A stretch of DNA of 64,000 bases from Paenibacillus piscarius (GTDB taxonomy: Bacteria; Bacillota; Bacilli; Paenibacillales; Paenibacillaceae). The stretch is from assembly GCF_022234545.1 (NCBI RefSeq), contig NZ_JAIEUI010000011.1, positions 1 through 64,000 of the forward strand, read 5' to 3'. Under the pieces are notes generated by a model, which saw only the letters and a list, made by a program, of their open reading frames with translations, was not told where the DNA came from and ran no database searches. This document shows, piece by piece, positions 1 to 8,602 of this stretch. The translations under genes and the position numbers were made by a program. Positions within the stretch are counted from its first letter, which is position 1. Each line of letters begins with the position of its first letter.

Positions 1-67
1 CTCGACTTGCATGTATTAGGCACGCCGCCAGCGTTCGTCCTGAGCCAGGATCAAACTCTCCAATTAG
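1..67 (-). rRNA. 16S rRNA, 5' end (partial)
   Basis: Read on the minus strand, this is the conserved start of bacterial 16S rRNA: the universal 27F primer region, followed by the conserved stretch leading into the CAAGTCGAG segment. Only about 65 nt lie inside the window; the gene runs off the left edge. The exact mature 5' end is not visible and is placed by similarity to Bacillus 16S. It is the first gene of an rrn operon transcribed leftward. Confidence 0.97.
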
Positions 68-382
68 GACGCTTACGAAGTAAGCGCTTATAGAAAGAGC
101 GATTGCTCATTTTGAAACATCTGACGAGAATTTGCATTCTCTGTTTTGAAATCACCGAAGTGATTTCTGATACTCACTCGTTGTTCAGTTTTCAAAGATC
201 AAACACATCTTTTGTCGCTTTATTTTGTCTCAGCAGCGACCTTTATAATATATCACAGCGCCCTCGTTTTAGTCAACCTTTTTTTTAATTTCTTTTTGCG
301 GCTGATTAACGAGTGTCTTGCAACACATCGCAATGTCAGAGGGACGAGTTATAATTTAACATACGATCTGCACTCAAGTCAA
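68..382 (-). promoter_or_regulatory. rrn leader with tandem promoters
   Basis: Two SigA-type promoters point toward 16S. The upstream one has -35 TTGACT (377-382) and -10 TTAAAT (354-359) with a 17-nt spacer. The downstream one has -35 TTGACT (271-276) and -10 TATATT (247-252) with an 18-nt spacer. The leader contains the CTTTGAAAACTGAACAAC-type box (about 181-200) usually found in Firmicute rrn leaders, probably antitermination-related. A perfect short hairpin at 148-167 and an inverted repeat near 66-90 may take part in 16S processing. Confidence 0.75.
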
Positions 383-490
383 CCCTTAAAATACCCTTCA
401 CAAATAAAAACACCCCCACTAAGTGAGGCTCTAGCTTCGATGATGATTCAGATCCTTTGCGGGGATCTCAAAACATATAATTTCCTATCC

Positions 491-520
491 AATAAAAAAA
501 AGAGAGTGCATCCCTCTCCA
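491..520 (-). terminator. terminator after ygxA
   Basis: On the minus strand a short GAGAG/CTCTC hairpin is followed by a run of about nine T. It lies about 60 nt past the ygxA stop and before the rrn promoters, so it should insulate rrn from ygxA. Confidence 0.55.
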
Positions 521-579
521 TTCAATTGCTGTCTTTATCTAATTAATGGGTCATCCCCCATGCTGAACTTATTGCATCA

Positions 580-1467
580 TTAAAGGGTATAGCGAATGGC
601 ATGTCCATCCCCTGCTTCCACTGCCCATGAGGTGATCTCCCGGATCAAGGACCGGGACACAAGCTTGCGCAGCACTAACGGCAATTCAGCCTGCAGATGA
701 CTTAACCCGGAATGCTGCAACAACTCCTTAATGCTCCATGCCTCCTGACGGCTGCCCAGAATACGAACCAGCATGGCACAACAGTCCGGCATCTTGGACA
801 TCAAGGCAAATTCACAGGCGAGCAAGATCAGTTCAATCCTCTGATCCAGCGTCTCGGTACTGATTGTAAGTTCCTCATACAGCTTATGGACCGGAGAGTT
901 CAGGTTCTTGACTTGCCCCCAGACTGCCGGTTCCGGGAAATGTCCCGCTTCGCTCACTTCAATCCGTGCCCAATGGTACAAAGCAATCAGCACACAATTA
1001 TAGGCATCCATAGTGCAGCCTGCCTCAATGTACCGCTTGGACTTGATATACATATGTAAAAAGCGCGCGAATTCCATAAACAGCACCCGCTCTTTGAGCG
1101 CCCCGTCAAACCGGTTGAGCTGCTTCCGCATCTCCACCAGAATTCCCTTCGGGTCCCAGATGACCTCCCCGGATATTAGACTGGTCAGCAGTTCATTATT
1201 ATCTCCTGCCATCACAGCGCGTTCCAAAGCGGATAGACCCACATGCACCGATTGCGTCCGCTGATCGCCGGCAATGGTATGGGTTATGATACGTTCGGTC
1301 TCCTGTTCTTCGTACAGCATGAGGATCACCATATCATAATCGTGCAGCAATGCACTTTGAAAGGTGTCTTCCCCTCGTCGCCGCCAAGCCACAGCCCCCA
1401 AAACATTCTCATCGAATGTCTCCCCACTGAGTAGGGTCAAATTGGACAGTTCCATACTTCCCTCCAT
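580..1467 (-). CDS. ygxA: nucleotidyltransferase-like protein, YgxA family
   Basis: This 295-residue soluble protein resembles the YgxA family, annotated as nucleotidyltransferase-like with a substrate-binding-like helical C-terminal half. The segment around residues 140-185, with conserved Cys, Tyr, His and Trp residues, is typical of that helical part. Its place directly upstream of an rrn operon and next to ygzB and perR matches the Bacillus subtilis order perR-ygzB-ygxA-rrnD, which supports the name. No biochemical role is established. The first ATG is kept as start; a nearby internal Met (residue 5) is an alternative. Confidence 0.8.
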   Translation of the reverse strand: MEGSMELSNLTLLSGETFDENVLGAVAWRRRGEDTFQSALLHDYDMVILMLYEEQETERIITHTIAGDQRTQSVHVGLSALERAVMAGDNNELLTSLISGEVIWDPKGILVEMRKQLNRFDGALKERVLFMEFARFLHMYIKSKRYIEAGCTMDAYNCVLIALYHWARIEVSEAGHFPEPAVWGQVKNLNSPVHKLYEELTISTETLDQRIELILLACEFALMSKMPDCCAMLVRILGSRQEAWSIKELLQHSGLSHLQAELPLVLRKLVSRSLIREITSWAVEAGDGHAIRYTL

Positions 1468-1584
1468 CGAATATGGCGATTTAGCATCCAGTCAGTTATA
1501 ATCACTATAAATCATAATATTCTACATCTTCATGCCAGTTCCTCCTGAACGACCGAACTATATTTCAGTTAGGAGATCGCACTC

Positions 1585-1950
1585 ATGAAATTTAAATCGG
1601 CCAAAATTAATGCATTCCGCACCTGGGGGCTGCTGCTCACCATGGTGGGCATGGGTCTTATGATCATGGGCACCGCAGGCATTGTGTTCTGGGGATCCGC
1701 AGGCAAGGTGTTCGCCGGAATCGGTCTGGTGATCGGCCTGATCGCTTTGATGGCCAGCATGGCCATCTATTTCTGGGCCGGGATGCTCTCAACCAGCGCC
1801 GTTCAGGTGGAATGTCCGGAATGCCACAAGCTGACCAAAATGCTGGGCAAAACCGACCGCTGCATGTTCTGCCACACGATTCTCACGACCGACCCGTCGC
1901 AAGCCACGATTACGGCTGAACAGCTTGAAGCCCAGCAGCTTAAGCAATAA
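1585..1950 (+). CDS. ygzB: YgzB family zinc-ribbon membrane protein (DUF2614)
   Basis: This 121-residue protein has two N-terminal hydrophobic segments (about residues 14-35 and 42-65). A cytoplasmic-looking zinc ribbon follows, made of CPEC and CMFC motifs around residues 78-96. Length, order of elements and the ygxA/perR neighbourhood match the YgzB (DUF2614) family. An AGGAG ribosome-binding site lies just upstream of the ATG. It is divergent from ygxA here, unlike the co-directional order I recall for Bacillus. Function is unknown. Confidence 0.88.
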   Translation: MKFKSAKINAFRTWGLLLTMVGMGLMIMGTAGIVFWGSAGKVFAGIGLVIGLIALMASMAIYFWAGMLSTSAVQVECPECHKLTKMLGKTDRCMFCHTILTTDPSQATITAEQLEAQQLKQ

Positions 1951-2020
1951 TCCTATCTTACCGTTGTTTATTGTAATCATTTGCCTATCAGAAATATGCA
2001 GCAGTATATGATTTTCTGCT

Positions 2021-2058
2021 AAAAAGGTGTTGTCCCCTGGAGGACAACACCTTTTTAT
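2021..2058. terminator. bidirectional terminator between ygzB and the GH18 gene
   Basis: A strong inverted repeat (AAAAAGGTGTTGTCC / GGACAACACCTTTTT) with a small loop has T-runs on both strands, between two convergent genes. Confidence 0.9.
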
Positions 2059-2060
2059 AA

Positions 2061-3782
2061 TTATTCTATGATGGCCTTCAAGGCTTCCCAGGCTTCAGGG
2101 CTGGCGAAGCTCCGGTTCCACGCCGCCACACCGCCGAGCTTCAGGGAGCGGGCAAGCTCCACTCTCGCTGTAAGCGAGGTCTTGTCCTCGATCCATATTT
2201 TGCGCAGAGCCTTATCTTCCTTATACTCCACGTAATTCTGCCCGGCCTTCGGATCGAACTCCGGGGTCAGCTTCTTCTCGGCAATGATCTCCTTGACCGC
2301 ATTCATACTGACGGCCTTGGAGCTAACCTTGGTCTTGCCCTTCTCAGTGGTTTCCGTCCAGATTCGCGTGTAGAGCGGTACGCCAAGAATCAGCTTCTCC
2401 GCAGGCACCTCGTCCTCCTCCAGTATCCGGTTAACCGAAGTCTTGACCCAAGGGAGAGAGGCAACCGAGCCGGCTACCGGACTGGCGGCCCAGTGTTCAT
2501 CATAAGCCATGACGATGAGGAAATCCGATACCGCGCCAAGCGCCCGGCGGTCAAGGAACAGAGACCACATTTCACTATTGGACTTGGGAGTTACATCAAT
2601 AGAGACAATCAGATTCCGGCTCTGGGCCATCGGCTTCAGCTCACGCATGAACTGGGTAACATTCGGCCCGTCCTTAGTATAGACATTCTCAAAGTCAATA
2701 TTGATCCCATCCAGATTGTACAGATCTGCGTACTTCAGCATCTGCACGATCGTGTTCATCCGCTTCTCATACGTGGACAGGGCTTCGGTAGTGAGATCCG
2801 GTTCAAAGCTGTTGCTCAGCAGGCCCCATACCTCCATCCCCTGATTATGCGCCCAATCCACGTAGGCACGGTCAGCCTGGCTGCGCACATTGCCGCTCAC
2901 ATCGATAATGCTGAACCAGGTAGGGCTAACCACATTCACTCCCGGCAGTGCCGCGAATTTGGCCGGATTCGGCTTACGCTCATACACGGCTTCCCAGAAC
3001 ATGTTCACCGGCTTGCCCTTCCAGCTCCGTTCAGCGCGTGTAGGGGTTACAGGCTGTTTCTCTACGGCTTTGGTTCCGTCCGGGGTAATGTCACTGGCCT
3101 TCACATAACCTGAATAGCCGTTGTCCAGCTGAACAAACATCCAGTCCTCAGGTTCTGTATTCCATATTCTGACCACCGTTCCAGGAGGCATATCCGCGAG
3201 GATGGGGGCATGCACCGTGGCTTCCGTACGCAGCGCTCTGGTGTTTCCGCCTTCCTTCCCCTTCACCTTGCCGAGCGGCACCGATTCCCCGGCTGTCATC
3301 AGCAGTACTGCACCGGTGGCTGTGTCCTCATCGATGTTGAATCCGTACAGATTCTCCAGCGTGTCTGCCGGCAGGAAGGTGACTTTATCCTTAACCTCGG
3401 GAGCAAGACGAAGCTGCAGAGGCTCATTGTTCAGGCTTGCTGCTGTGGATGATTCCTGCATATATAATAAACTGCTGTCTGTTGAGAGAATGACGGATTT
3501 GGTCTTGTCCTCATATCGGATGGAAGAATCAACGTATTCCTGCAGGAAAGGCAGCGGTAAAAGCAGGCTGTCGCCCGTTCCCGAGGCGGAATAGCCTGTA
3601 AGCTGTCCTTTGACGAAAATAGGCTTGTCCAGCCCCTTCCAATCCGGGTCCTGATGCTGGCGGTTCGGCATTACATAGTAAACAACATAAAAGGCTGCAG
3701 CGGCTATAATGACAAGTCCCAATAAGCGGCGTACAAGACTCCCGCGCTTCTTCACGCGTCCTCGTCTCTGTCTTCTGTCCAA
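2061..3782 (-). CDS. membrane-anchored GH18 hydrolase with SH3 domain
   Basis: This 573-residue protein starts with a basic stretch and one membrane anchor (residues 19-37). An extracytoplasmic copper-amine-oxidase-N-like region follows (about 50-165), then a bacterial SH3 domain (about 180-232), then a glycoside hydrolase family 18 barrel (about 255-573). The GH18 catalytic signature DGINIDFE is at residues 358-365, with E365 as the expected acid. Such proteins act on cell-wall or chitin-like polymers, and the SH3 domain suggests peptidoglycan binding. The exact substrate cannot be told. The gene sits inside the otherwise conserved perR-ygzB-ygxA block. Confidence 0.87.
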   Translation of the reverse strand: MDRRQRRGRVKKRGSLVRRLLGLVIIAAAAFYVVYYVMPNRQHQDPDWKGLDKPIFVKGQLTGYSASGTGDSLLLPLPFLQEYVDSSIRYEDKTKSVILSTDSSLLYMQESSTAASLNNEPLQLRLAPEVKDKVTFLPADTLENLYGFNIDEDTATGAVLLMTAGESVPLGKVKGKEGGNTRALRTEATVHAPILADMPPGTVVRIWNTEPEDWMFVQLDNGYSGYVKASDITPDGTKAVEKQPVTPTRAERSWKGKPVNMFWEAVYERKPNPAKFAALPGVNVVSPTWFSIIDVSGNVRSQADRAYVDWAHNQGMEVWGLLSNSFEPDLTTEALSTYEKRMNTIVQMLKYADLYNLDGINIDFENVYTKDGPNVTQFMRELKPMAQSRNLIVSIDVTPKSNSEMWSLFLDRRALGAVSDFLIVMAYDEHWAASPVAGSVASLPWVKTSVNRILEEDEVPAEKLILGVPLYTRIWTETTEKGKTKVSSKAVSMNAVKEIIAEKKLTPEFDPKAGQNYVEYKEDKALRKIWIEDKTSLTARVELARSLKLGGVAAWNRSFASPEAWEALKAIIE

Positions 3783-3996
3783 GATAGGTCCTCCAAACCA
3801 TGTGCTTTAATTTGTAAAAACGGGCATTGCTCCTGTTAAGTATACGCCATGCAGGTCTGAATGGTTGCGCCATTCTTCTGGAAGGGATGTCTTATTGCAA
3901 GTGGAAACGGCTTCGCCGTTCTTTTAAGGACGGCATCGTTTCAGCGAGAAATAGAAGGATAAGTTATCGTGTGGAACATATAAATTCTATATTTTA

Positions 3997-4036
3997 ACAA
4001 AAAACGTGCAGAATCCGCAGCCGGACTCCACACGCT
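3997..4036 (-). terminator. perR terminator
   Basis: Just past the perR stop, the minus strand carries an imperfect GC-rich hairpin (GAGTCCG/CGGATTC core) followed by a six-T run. The rest of the 3783-4053 gap shows only a minor hairpin near 3905-3935. Confidence 0.7.
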
Positions 4037-4053
4037 TATAGGTTAATTTCAGT

Positions 4054-4494
4054 TCAGTGCTGCTTCTCGCCGCAGCATTTGCAGACTCCGTACAGCTCCA
4101 TACGCAAGCCGTGAATCTTAAAGCCTGTAGCCGCTTCAGCACGCTGCTCCACTTCATGCAGGGCAGGATAGCTGAAATCCTCAATCTTGCCGCATTCCTG
4201 GCAGATGACATGATAGTGATCAGACACATTGGCATCGAACCGGCTGGAATTGTCACCGTAGGTCAGCTCGCGGACCATCCCTGCTTCCATGAACATCTTC
4301 AGATTGTTATACACCGTTGCCACACTCATGCTGGGAAACTGAGGCTCAAGCGCCCGGTAAATGTCGTCAGCCGTAGGATGATTCATCGCTTCCATCAGAT
4401 ACGTTAGAATCGCATGACGCTGGGGCGTAATACGGACACCGGTTGTCTTCAGCTGCTCCAATGCATGTTGTACTCCACTACCCATCCATGCCAC
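4054..4494 (-). CDS. perR: peroxide-responsive repressor PerR
   Basis: This 146-residue Fur-family metalloregulator has an N-terminal winged helix and a C-terminal metal-binding dimer domain. The five ligands of the PerR regulatory site are present at H39, D87, H93, H95 and D106. They align with H37, D85, H91, H93 and D104 of the Bacillus enzyme with a constant offset of two. Having Asp rather than Glu at the last position favours PerR over Fur. The structural zinc site is C98/C101 and C138/C141. It senses peroxide by metal-catalysed His oxidation and represses defence genes. Candidate Per boxes upstream suggest autoregulation. Confidence 0.93.
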   Translation of the reverse strand: MAWMGSGVQHALEQLKTTGVRITPQRHAILTYLMEAMNHPTADDIYRALEPQFPSMSVATVYNNLKMFMEAGMVRELTYGDNSSRFDANVSDHYHVICQECGKIEDFSYPALHEVEQRAEAATGFKIHGLRMELYGVCKCCGEKQH

Positions 4495-4512
4495 CGCCTT
4501 TTGATTACAACT

Positions 4513-4527
4513 TAATAATAACTCTAA
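4513..4527 (-). promoter_or_regulatory. candidate Per box 1
   Basis: On the minus strand, TTAGAGTTATTATTA matches 11 of 14 defined bases of the Per box TTATAATNATTATAA. It lies about 20 nt upstream of the perR start. Confidence 0.55.
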
Positions 4528-4574
4528 TGTAATTGTAAGACCGTGGTTTCGTTATTGTCAACGCGGTCATTACA

Positions 4575-4589
4575 TTATATTGATTATTA
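4575..4589 (-). promoter_or_regulatory. candidate Per box 2
   Basis: TTATATTGATTATTA on the plus strand matches 12 of 14 defined bases of the Per box consensus. It lies about 80 nt upstream of perR and 20 nt past the stop of the DUF4097 gene, centred 62 nt from the other candidate box. Confidence 0.55.
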
Positions 4590-4609
4590 TATAATAAAAA
4601 TTACTTAAT

Positions 4610-6532
4610 TCAATATTTGCTCACATTTAAATTGCTGTTTCCATCTACACGGAGCTTGAATTCACCGGTGCCGATCTGGCCGGAAATCAGTTTTTTATCG
4701 ATCACGAGTCCTGGCAGATCTGTCTTAATATCCCCGTAGCCGCTGGAGCCCTCTACCGAAAAGTTACCTGTAAGCGGCAGGAAGAGCTCAATATCGCCTA
4801 CTGCACTGTAAATCTCCCAGTCGCCGCCGAAATCCGCGGAACGGACATGGATTCTTCCGTTGAGTGATTCGGCATGCAGCTTCGATCTGGCTCCCGCCAC
4901 CTCCACGTTGCCGTTCTTGGTGGATACATCTACTGCATCGCCGCTGTCATAGGCCTTGATATTACCTACAGCCGTCGACAGCTTCATCGCCCCGCTCACC
5001 TCCCAGGCTGACACATCACCGCCGCTTGTCCCCAGCTCCACATCGCCCAGCACACTTCTGGCGCGCACTGCGCCGTTGAGCGTTTTGCCTTTGACATTCC
5101 CGAAAATGCGGTGCAGGATCAGTTCGCCGTTCCCGGTCTCCAGCGAGATATCTGCAATAGCTTCCACATTCTGCAGCGTAATCCCGCCGTTCATCGTGCG
5201 GACATTCAGATCAAACCGCCGGTCCTCCGGCAGGGAGATATCCAGATTAATCCGCGGCTGGCGTTTGCCGGATTCACCATATGCCTTGGTCTGGGGAGTG
5301 ATTTTGATGGTTGTCCCTTCACTCACCTCGACAAAAGACTGATCCGCAATCGCCTCAGCCAGCACACCATCCAGCTGATCCACCCATACCGTCGCCTTAA
5401 TCTCAATATCCTCAACAGCAGCCCGGTGAATGAGAATGTCTCCGTTGATCGCATCAATGCTGACTTTGGAGGTATTCAGTTCGACCGGAACGACCAGCGG
5501 CGGCTTCTCAAATTGATGTCCCTCCGCTTCCCCGTAATCAACCGCTGCCGCCGTCAGATTAAGACTGACCCGGTTCCACAGATGCAGATAATGCTCCTGC
5601 TCGGTTACGATAAACACACAGGCTGCCAGAACTATGGCGGAGATCAGGCCGCGCAGGTCCATCCGCGCTCTGCGGACAGTGCTCCCTGGCTTGCGGCGGG
5701 AGAATACATAGATCAGCAGATATTCTATGCCCCAGAGTACAGGGATGACGGGCCACCATTTCAGCAGCAGCATCATATAATCCGTGCCGTAGCTCCAATC
5801 CAGGAAAAGCAGCGTGCCTACAGCGGCCAGCGTGGCCGATGCTGTATATCTGCCGACGCGCCGGCTTCTCCGCTCCCCGCTCTCACGCACCAGCACATTC
5901 TTGGCCACCTCGCGAATGCCCATAAGCACGCCCAGCCCTATGAGCAGGACTGCCGCCGCAGCACCGGCCGAGCTCTCAATGAAGGCTTGCAGCCACGGCG
6001 GCTTCTGCCGGAAGAGAAAGAGCAATACTCCCCCGGCGAGCAGCATAACGCCGAAGGATACCCCCGGCTCGCTGATCCTTACCCGCCGTCTTGCCGAAGT
6101 GCCCGAATCAATAGTCTCCTCGTCTTCAGGGCCATGCTCTTCAGGAAAGCGCAGAATCCGGTCCGCTGCCTGGAGCGCATCGAACACGTTGTAGAAATAC
6201 ATTACCGGGATAAACAGCGCCAGGAGAATCAGCAGCGGCACATTAATCTGCATTCCAATAGAAGAGAAATACAGCAGCGCCATAATATCAAGCAGCAGCA
6301 GAAAAATAAAGGTGATTCCTTTGCGGAGCAGCCCCAGATACACATGGCCCGCGCCGGGCAGTACCGCTGCAAGCAGGCCGGCTATAAATTTCCGTTTGCG
6401 GGGACGCCGCTTGAGCCGGGGCGGTATTGTGACCGGCTTCATCGCCGCCGCTGTTTCAGGCTCCTGCACGCCTGATTCGTTCTGTTCATCCCTAACAGGA
6501 TAATCTTCCTGTTCCTGTTGACCGGAATTCAT
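4610..6532 (-). CDS. multi-span membrane protein with DUF4097 beta-repeat domain
   Basis: This 640-residue protein begins with an acidic then Arg/Lys-rich cytoplasmic stretch (residues 1-48). Two or three hydrophobic segments lie between 49 and 115, and more membrane spans between about 150 and 320. The C-terminal half (about 340-640) consists of repeating beta-strand units rich in Gly, Asn and Asp, typical of DUF4097 adhesin-like domains near LiaF/LiaG-type envelope stress proteins. It probably sits in the membrane with the beta-helix outside. Function is unknown. It ends just upstream of perR and shares its direction, but the AT-rich Per-box region separates them. Confidence 0.75.
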   Translation of the reverse strand: MNSGQQEQEDYPVRDEQNESGVQEPETAAAMKPVTIPPRLKRRPRKRKFIAGLLAAVLPGAGHVYLGLLRKGITFIFLLLLDIMALLYFSSIGMQINVPLLILLALFIPVMYFYNVFDALQAADRILRFPEEHGPEDEETIDSGTSARRRVRISEPGVSFGVMLLAGGVLLFLFRQKPPWLQAFIESSAGAAAAVLLIGLGVLMGIREVAKNVLVRESGERRSRRVGRYTASATLAAVGTLLFLDWSYGTDYMMLLLKWWPVIPVLWGIEYLLIYVFSRRKPGSTVRRARMDLRGLISAIVLAACVFIVTEQEHYLHLWNRVSLNLTAAAVDYGEAEGHQFEKPPLVVPVELNTSKVSIDAINGDILIHRAAVEDIEIKATVWVDQLDGVLAEAIADQSFVEVSEGTTIKITPQTKAYGESGKRQPRINLDISLPEDRRFDLNVRTMNGGITLQNVEAIADISLETGNGELILHRIFGNVKGKTLNGAVRARSVLGDVELGTSGGDVSAWEVSGAMKLSTAVGNIKAYDSGDAVDVSTKNGNVEVAGARSKLHAESLNGRIHVRSADFGGDWEIYSAVGDIELFLPLTGNFSVEGSSGYGDIKTDLPGLVIDKKLISGQIGTGEFKLRVDGNSNLNVSKY

Positions 6533-6568
6533 CCTCGGTTATCCTCCTTTCTGAATCATTGGTAGGTC

Positions 6569-7042
6569 TCATTGCCGCTTGCCTGCCCGGTGCAATTCCA
6601 GCAGCTCTACTCCCGGAGCCACTTCCTCCGCTTGAGCAGGGACGAACCCGTGCTTAGTATACAGCTTCACCGCCGGCAGATTCAGCGTCCCGGTAGATAC
6701 GATGAATTGCTCCATCCGGTCATAACGGTCAAAGATATATTCCAGCAGTCTGCCCGCCACGCCTTGACGGAAATGATCAGGACTGACCATCATCCGGGTC
6801 ACCGTAAGCTTACCGGGGGATTCTTCCATTACTGCCACAGCGCCCAGGAGCTCCTCTGTGTCATCCAGACAGCCGTAGAACTCCTCCTTCACCCGGCTTA
6901 GCATCTCCCGGGTCTCCAGCAGCGGCGGAATGTCACGGAACCCGATGATCTCTGCCTCCAGGCGGTAGGCCTTATGCTGAAGGCTCCACAGGTCATCCAG
7001 CGTGAGCTCATCCTGCAGATTCAGCTTCATTATTGTATTCAT
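6569..7042 (-). CDS. GNAT family N-acetyltransferase
   Basis: This 157-residue protein has the GNAT fold pattern: a strand with a T-R-M-M-V-S segment (about residues 79-85), followed by the acetyl-CoA loop with R-Q-G-V-A-G-R (about 92-98). A C-terminal NLPAVKLYTKHGF motif is typical of the family. It should transfer an acetyl group from acetyl-CoA to an amine; the substrate is unknown. It lies just upstream of the DUF4097 gene in the same direction (gap about 35 nt) and downstream of gatB. Confidence 0.85.
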   Translation of the reverse strand: MNTIMKLNLQDELTLDDLWSLQHKAYRLEAEIIGFRDIPPLLETREMLSRVKEEFYGCLDDTEELLGAVAVMEESPGKLTVTRMMVSPDHFRQGVAGRLLEYIFDRYDRMEQFIVSTGTLNLPAVKLYTKHGFVPAQAEEVAPGVELLELHRAGKRQ

Positions 7043-7124
7043 CCCTATAAGTCCCCTTATATCTGTACAGGGCCTGCCGTTGCCGACAAGCCCTGTGCCC
7101 TCATTCTATGATCTATTACCCAAT

Positions 7125-8558
7125 CTAGCTGTTCAGCACTTCAGCAAGCAGGGTGTTCACCAGACCAGGGTTGGCCTTGCCCTTACTCGCTTTCATGACC
7201 TGTCCGACTAGGAAGCCGATTGCTTTCTGCTTGCCGGCCTTATAGTCTTCTACAGATTGCGGATTCGCCGCCACTACATCCTGAACAATTTGCTTGATGG
7301 CTCCTTCATCGCTGATCTGCACAAGGCCCTGCTCTTCAACAATGACGCCCGGGAGCTTGCCGCTCTCCAGCATCTCCTTGAAGACGGTCTTGGCAATTTT
7401 GCTGCTGATGGTTCCGGCAGCGATCAGGCCGATCATCTCGCCCAGCCCTTGCGGCGTAATCTTCACCTGGGATAATTCCAGATTATTGCTGTTCAAATAC
7501 CCCAGCAGGTCGCCCATCATCCAGTTGGCGACAGCCTTGGCATCCTGTGTATAAGCAAGACTCCCCTCGAAGAAGTCCGCAAGCGGCTTGGAGGAGGTAA
7601 GCACTCCGGCATCATAGGCAGTCAGGCCGAATTCATCGCTGTAACGGGCCTGACGGGCATCTGGAAGCTCAGGAATGGTGGAGCGGATTGCCTCCCTCCA
7701 CGCATCGTCAATATGCAGCACAATCAGATCCGGGTCCGGGAAATAACGGTAGTCATGGGCTTCTTCCTTCCCGCGCATGGACAGGGTCTTACCTCCGGCT
7801 TCGTCCCAGCGGCGGGTCTCCTGTACAACGACTCCCCCGTCATCCAGGATCTCTGCCTGGCGGATCTGCTCATATTCAAGGCCACGGAGCACACCGCGGA
7901 AGGAGTTCATATTCTTCAGCTCGGCCCGGATGCCGAATTCCTCCTGCCCTTCAGGACGCAGGCTGATATTCGCATCACAGCGCATCGAGCCTTCTTCCAT
8001 CTTCACATCCGATACGTCGCAGTACTGCATTATGGCGCGGATCTTCTCCAGATAGGCGCGTGCCTCCTCCGGCGAACGCAGATCCGGCTCGGAGACGATC
8101 TCAATCAGCGGGGTGCCTACACGGTTGAAGTCAACCAGTGAAGCGAAGCCTCCATCTACATGGGTCAGCTTCCCGGCGTCCTCCTCCAGATGCAGGCGGG
8201 TGATTCCGATCCGCTTGGTCTCGCCGTTCACCTCGATATCGATCCAGCCGTCCAGTCCGATCGGCTGATCATATTGCGAGATCTGGTAGGCTTTGGGCGA
8301 ATCGGGGTAAAAATAGTTCTTGCGGTCGAATTTGCTGACATCGCCAATGGTACAGTTCAGAGCCATCGCCGCTTTCATGGCATACTCTACCGCCTGGCGG
8401 TTCAGTACCGGCAGTACACCCGGATGGCCGAGACAAACCGGACAGGTGTGCGTGTTGGGCGGAGCACCGAATTCGGTGGAGCAGCCGCAGAAGATTTTGG
8501 ACTTGGTATGAAGCTCCACATGAACTTCCAGCCCGATGACCGTTTCATATTTCGACAT
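7125..8558 (-). CDS. gatB: Asp-tRNA(Asn)/Glu-tRNA(Gln) amidotransferase subunit B
   Basis: GatB has 477 residues from the chosen ATG (MSKYETVIG); four extra in-frame codons upstream are less likely. The N-terminal catalytic region has the GLEVHVEL start, the zinc-binding Cys residues (CGCS and CPVC) and the HLEEDAGK motif. The C-terminal part is the helical YqeY-like tail domain that grips tRNA. GatB phosphorylates misacylated Glu-tRNA(Gln) or Asp-tRNA(Asn) for amidation by ammonia from GatA. It is the last gene of gatC-gatA-gatB. Confidence 0.97.
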   Translation of the reverse strand: MSKYETVIGLEVHVELHTKSKIFCGCSTEFGAPPNTHTCPVCLGHPGVLPVLNRQAVEYAMKAAMALNCTIGDVSKFDRKNYFYPDSPKAYQISQYDQPIGLDGWIDIEVNGETKRIGITRLHLEEDAGKLTHVDGGFASLVDFNRVGTPLIEIVSEPDLRSPEEARAYLEKIRAIMQYCDVSDVKMEEGSMRCDANISLRPEGQEEFGIRAELKNMNSFRGVLRGLEYEQIRQAEILDDGGVVVQETRRWDEAGGKTLSMRGKEEAHDYRYFPDPDLIVLHIDDAWREAIRSTIPELPDARQARYSDEFGLTAYDAGVLTSSKPLADFFEGSLAYTQDAKAVANWMMGDLLGYLNSNNLELSQVKITPQGLGEMIGLIAAGTISSKIAKTVFKEMLESGKLPGVIVEEQGLVQISDEGAIKQIVQDVVAANPQSVEDYKAGKQKAIGFLVGQVMKASKGKANPGLVNTLLAEVLNS

Positions 8559-8602
8559 AGATAATCTCATCCCTTAAAAGTTTTGTGGGCAACTCCTTCA
8601 AG

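Noticed and set aside
3900-3940. Small RNA or attenuator from the nested AACGGC/GCCGTT hairpins
   Set aside because: The stems are short, there is no promoter or T-run in the right place, and the surrounding region is plain.
5111-6475. Plus-strand open frame (454 codons)
   Set aside because: It is antisense to the DUF4097 membrane protein and has unnatural composition.
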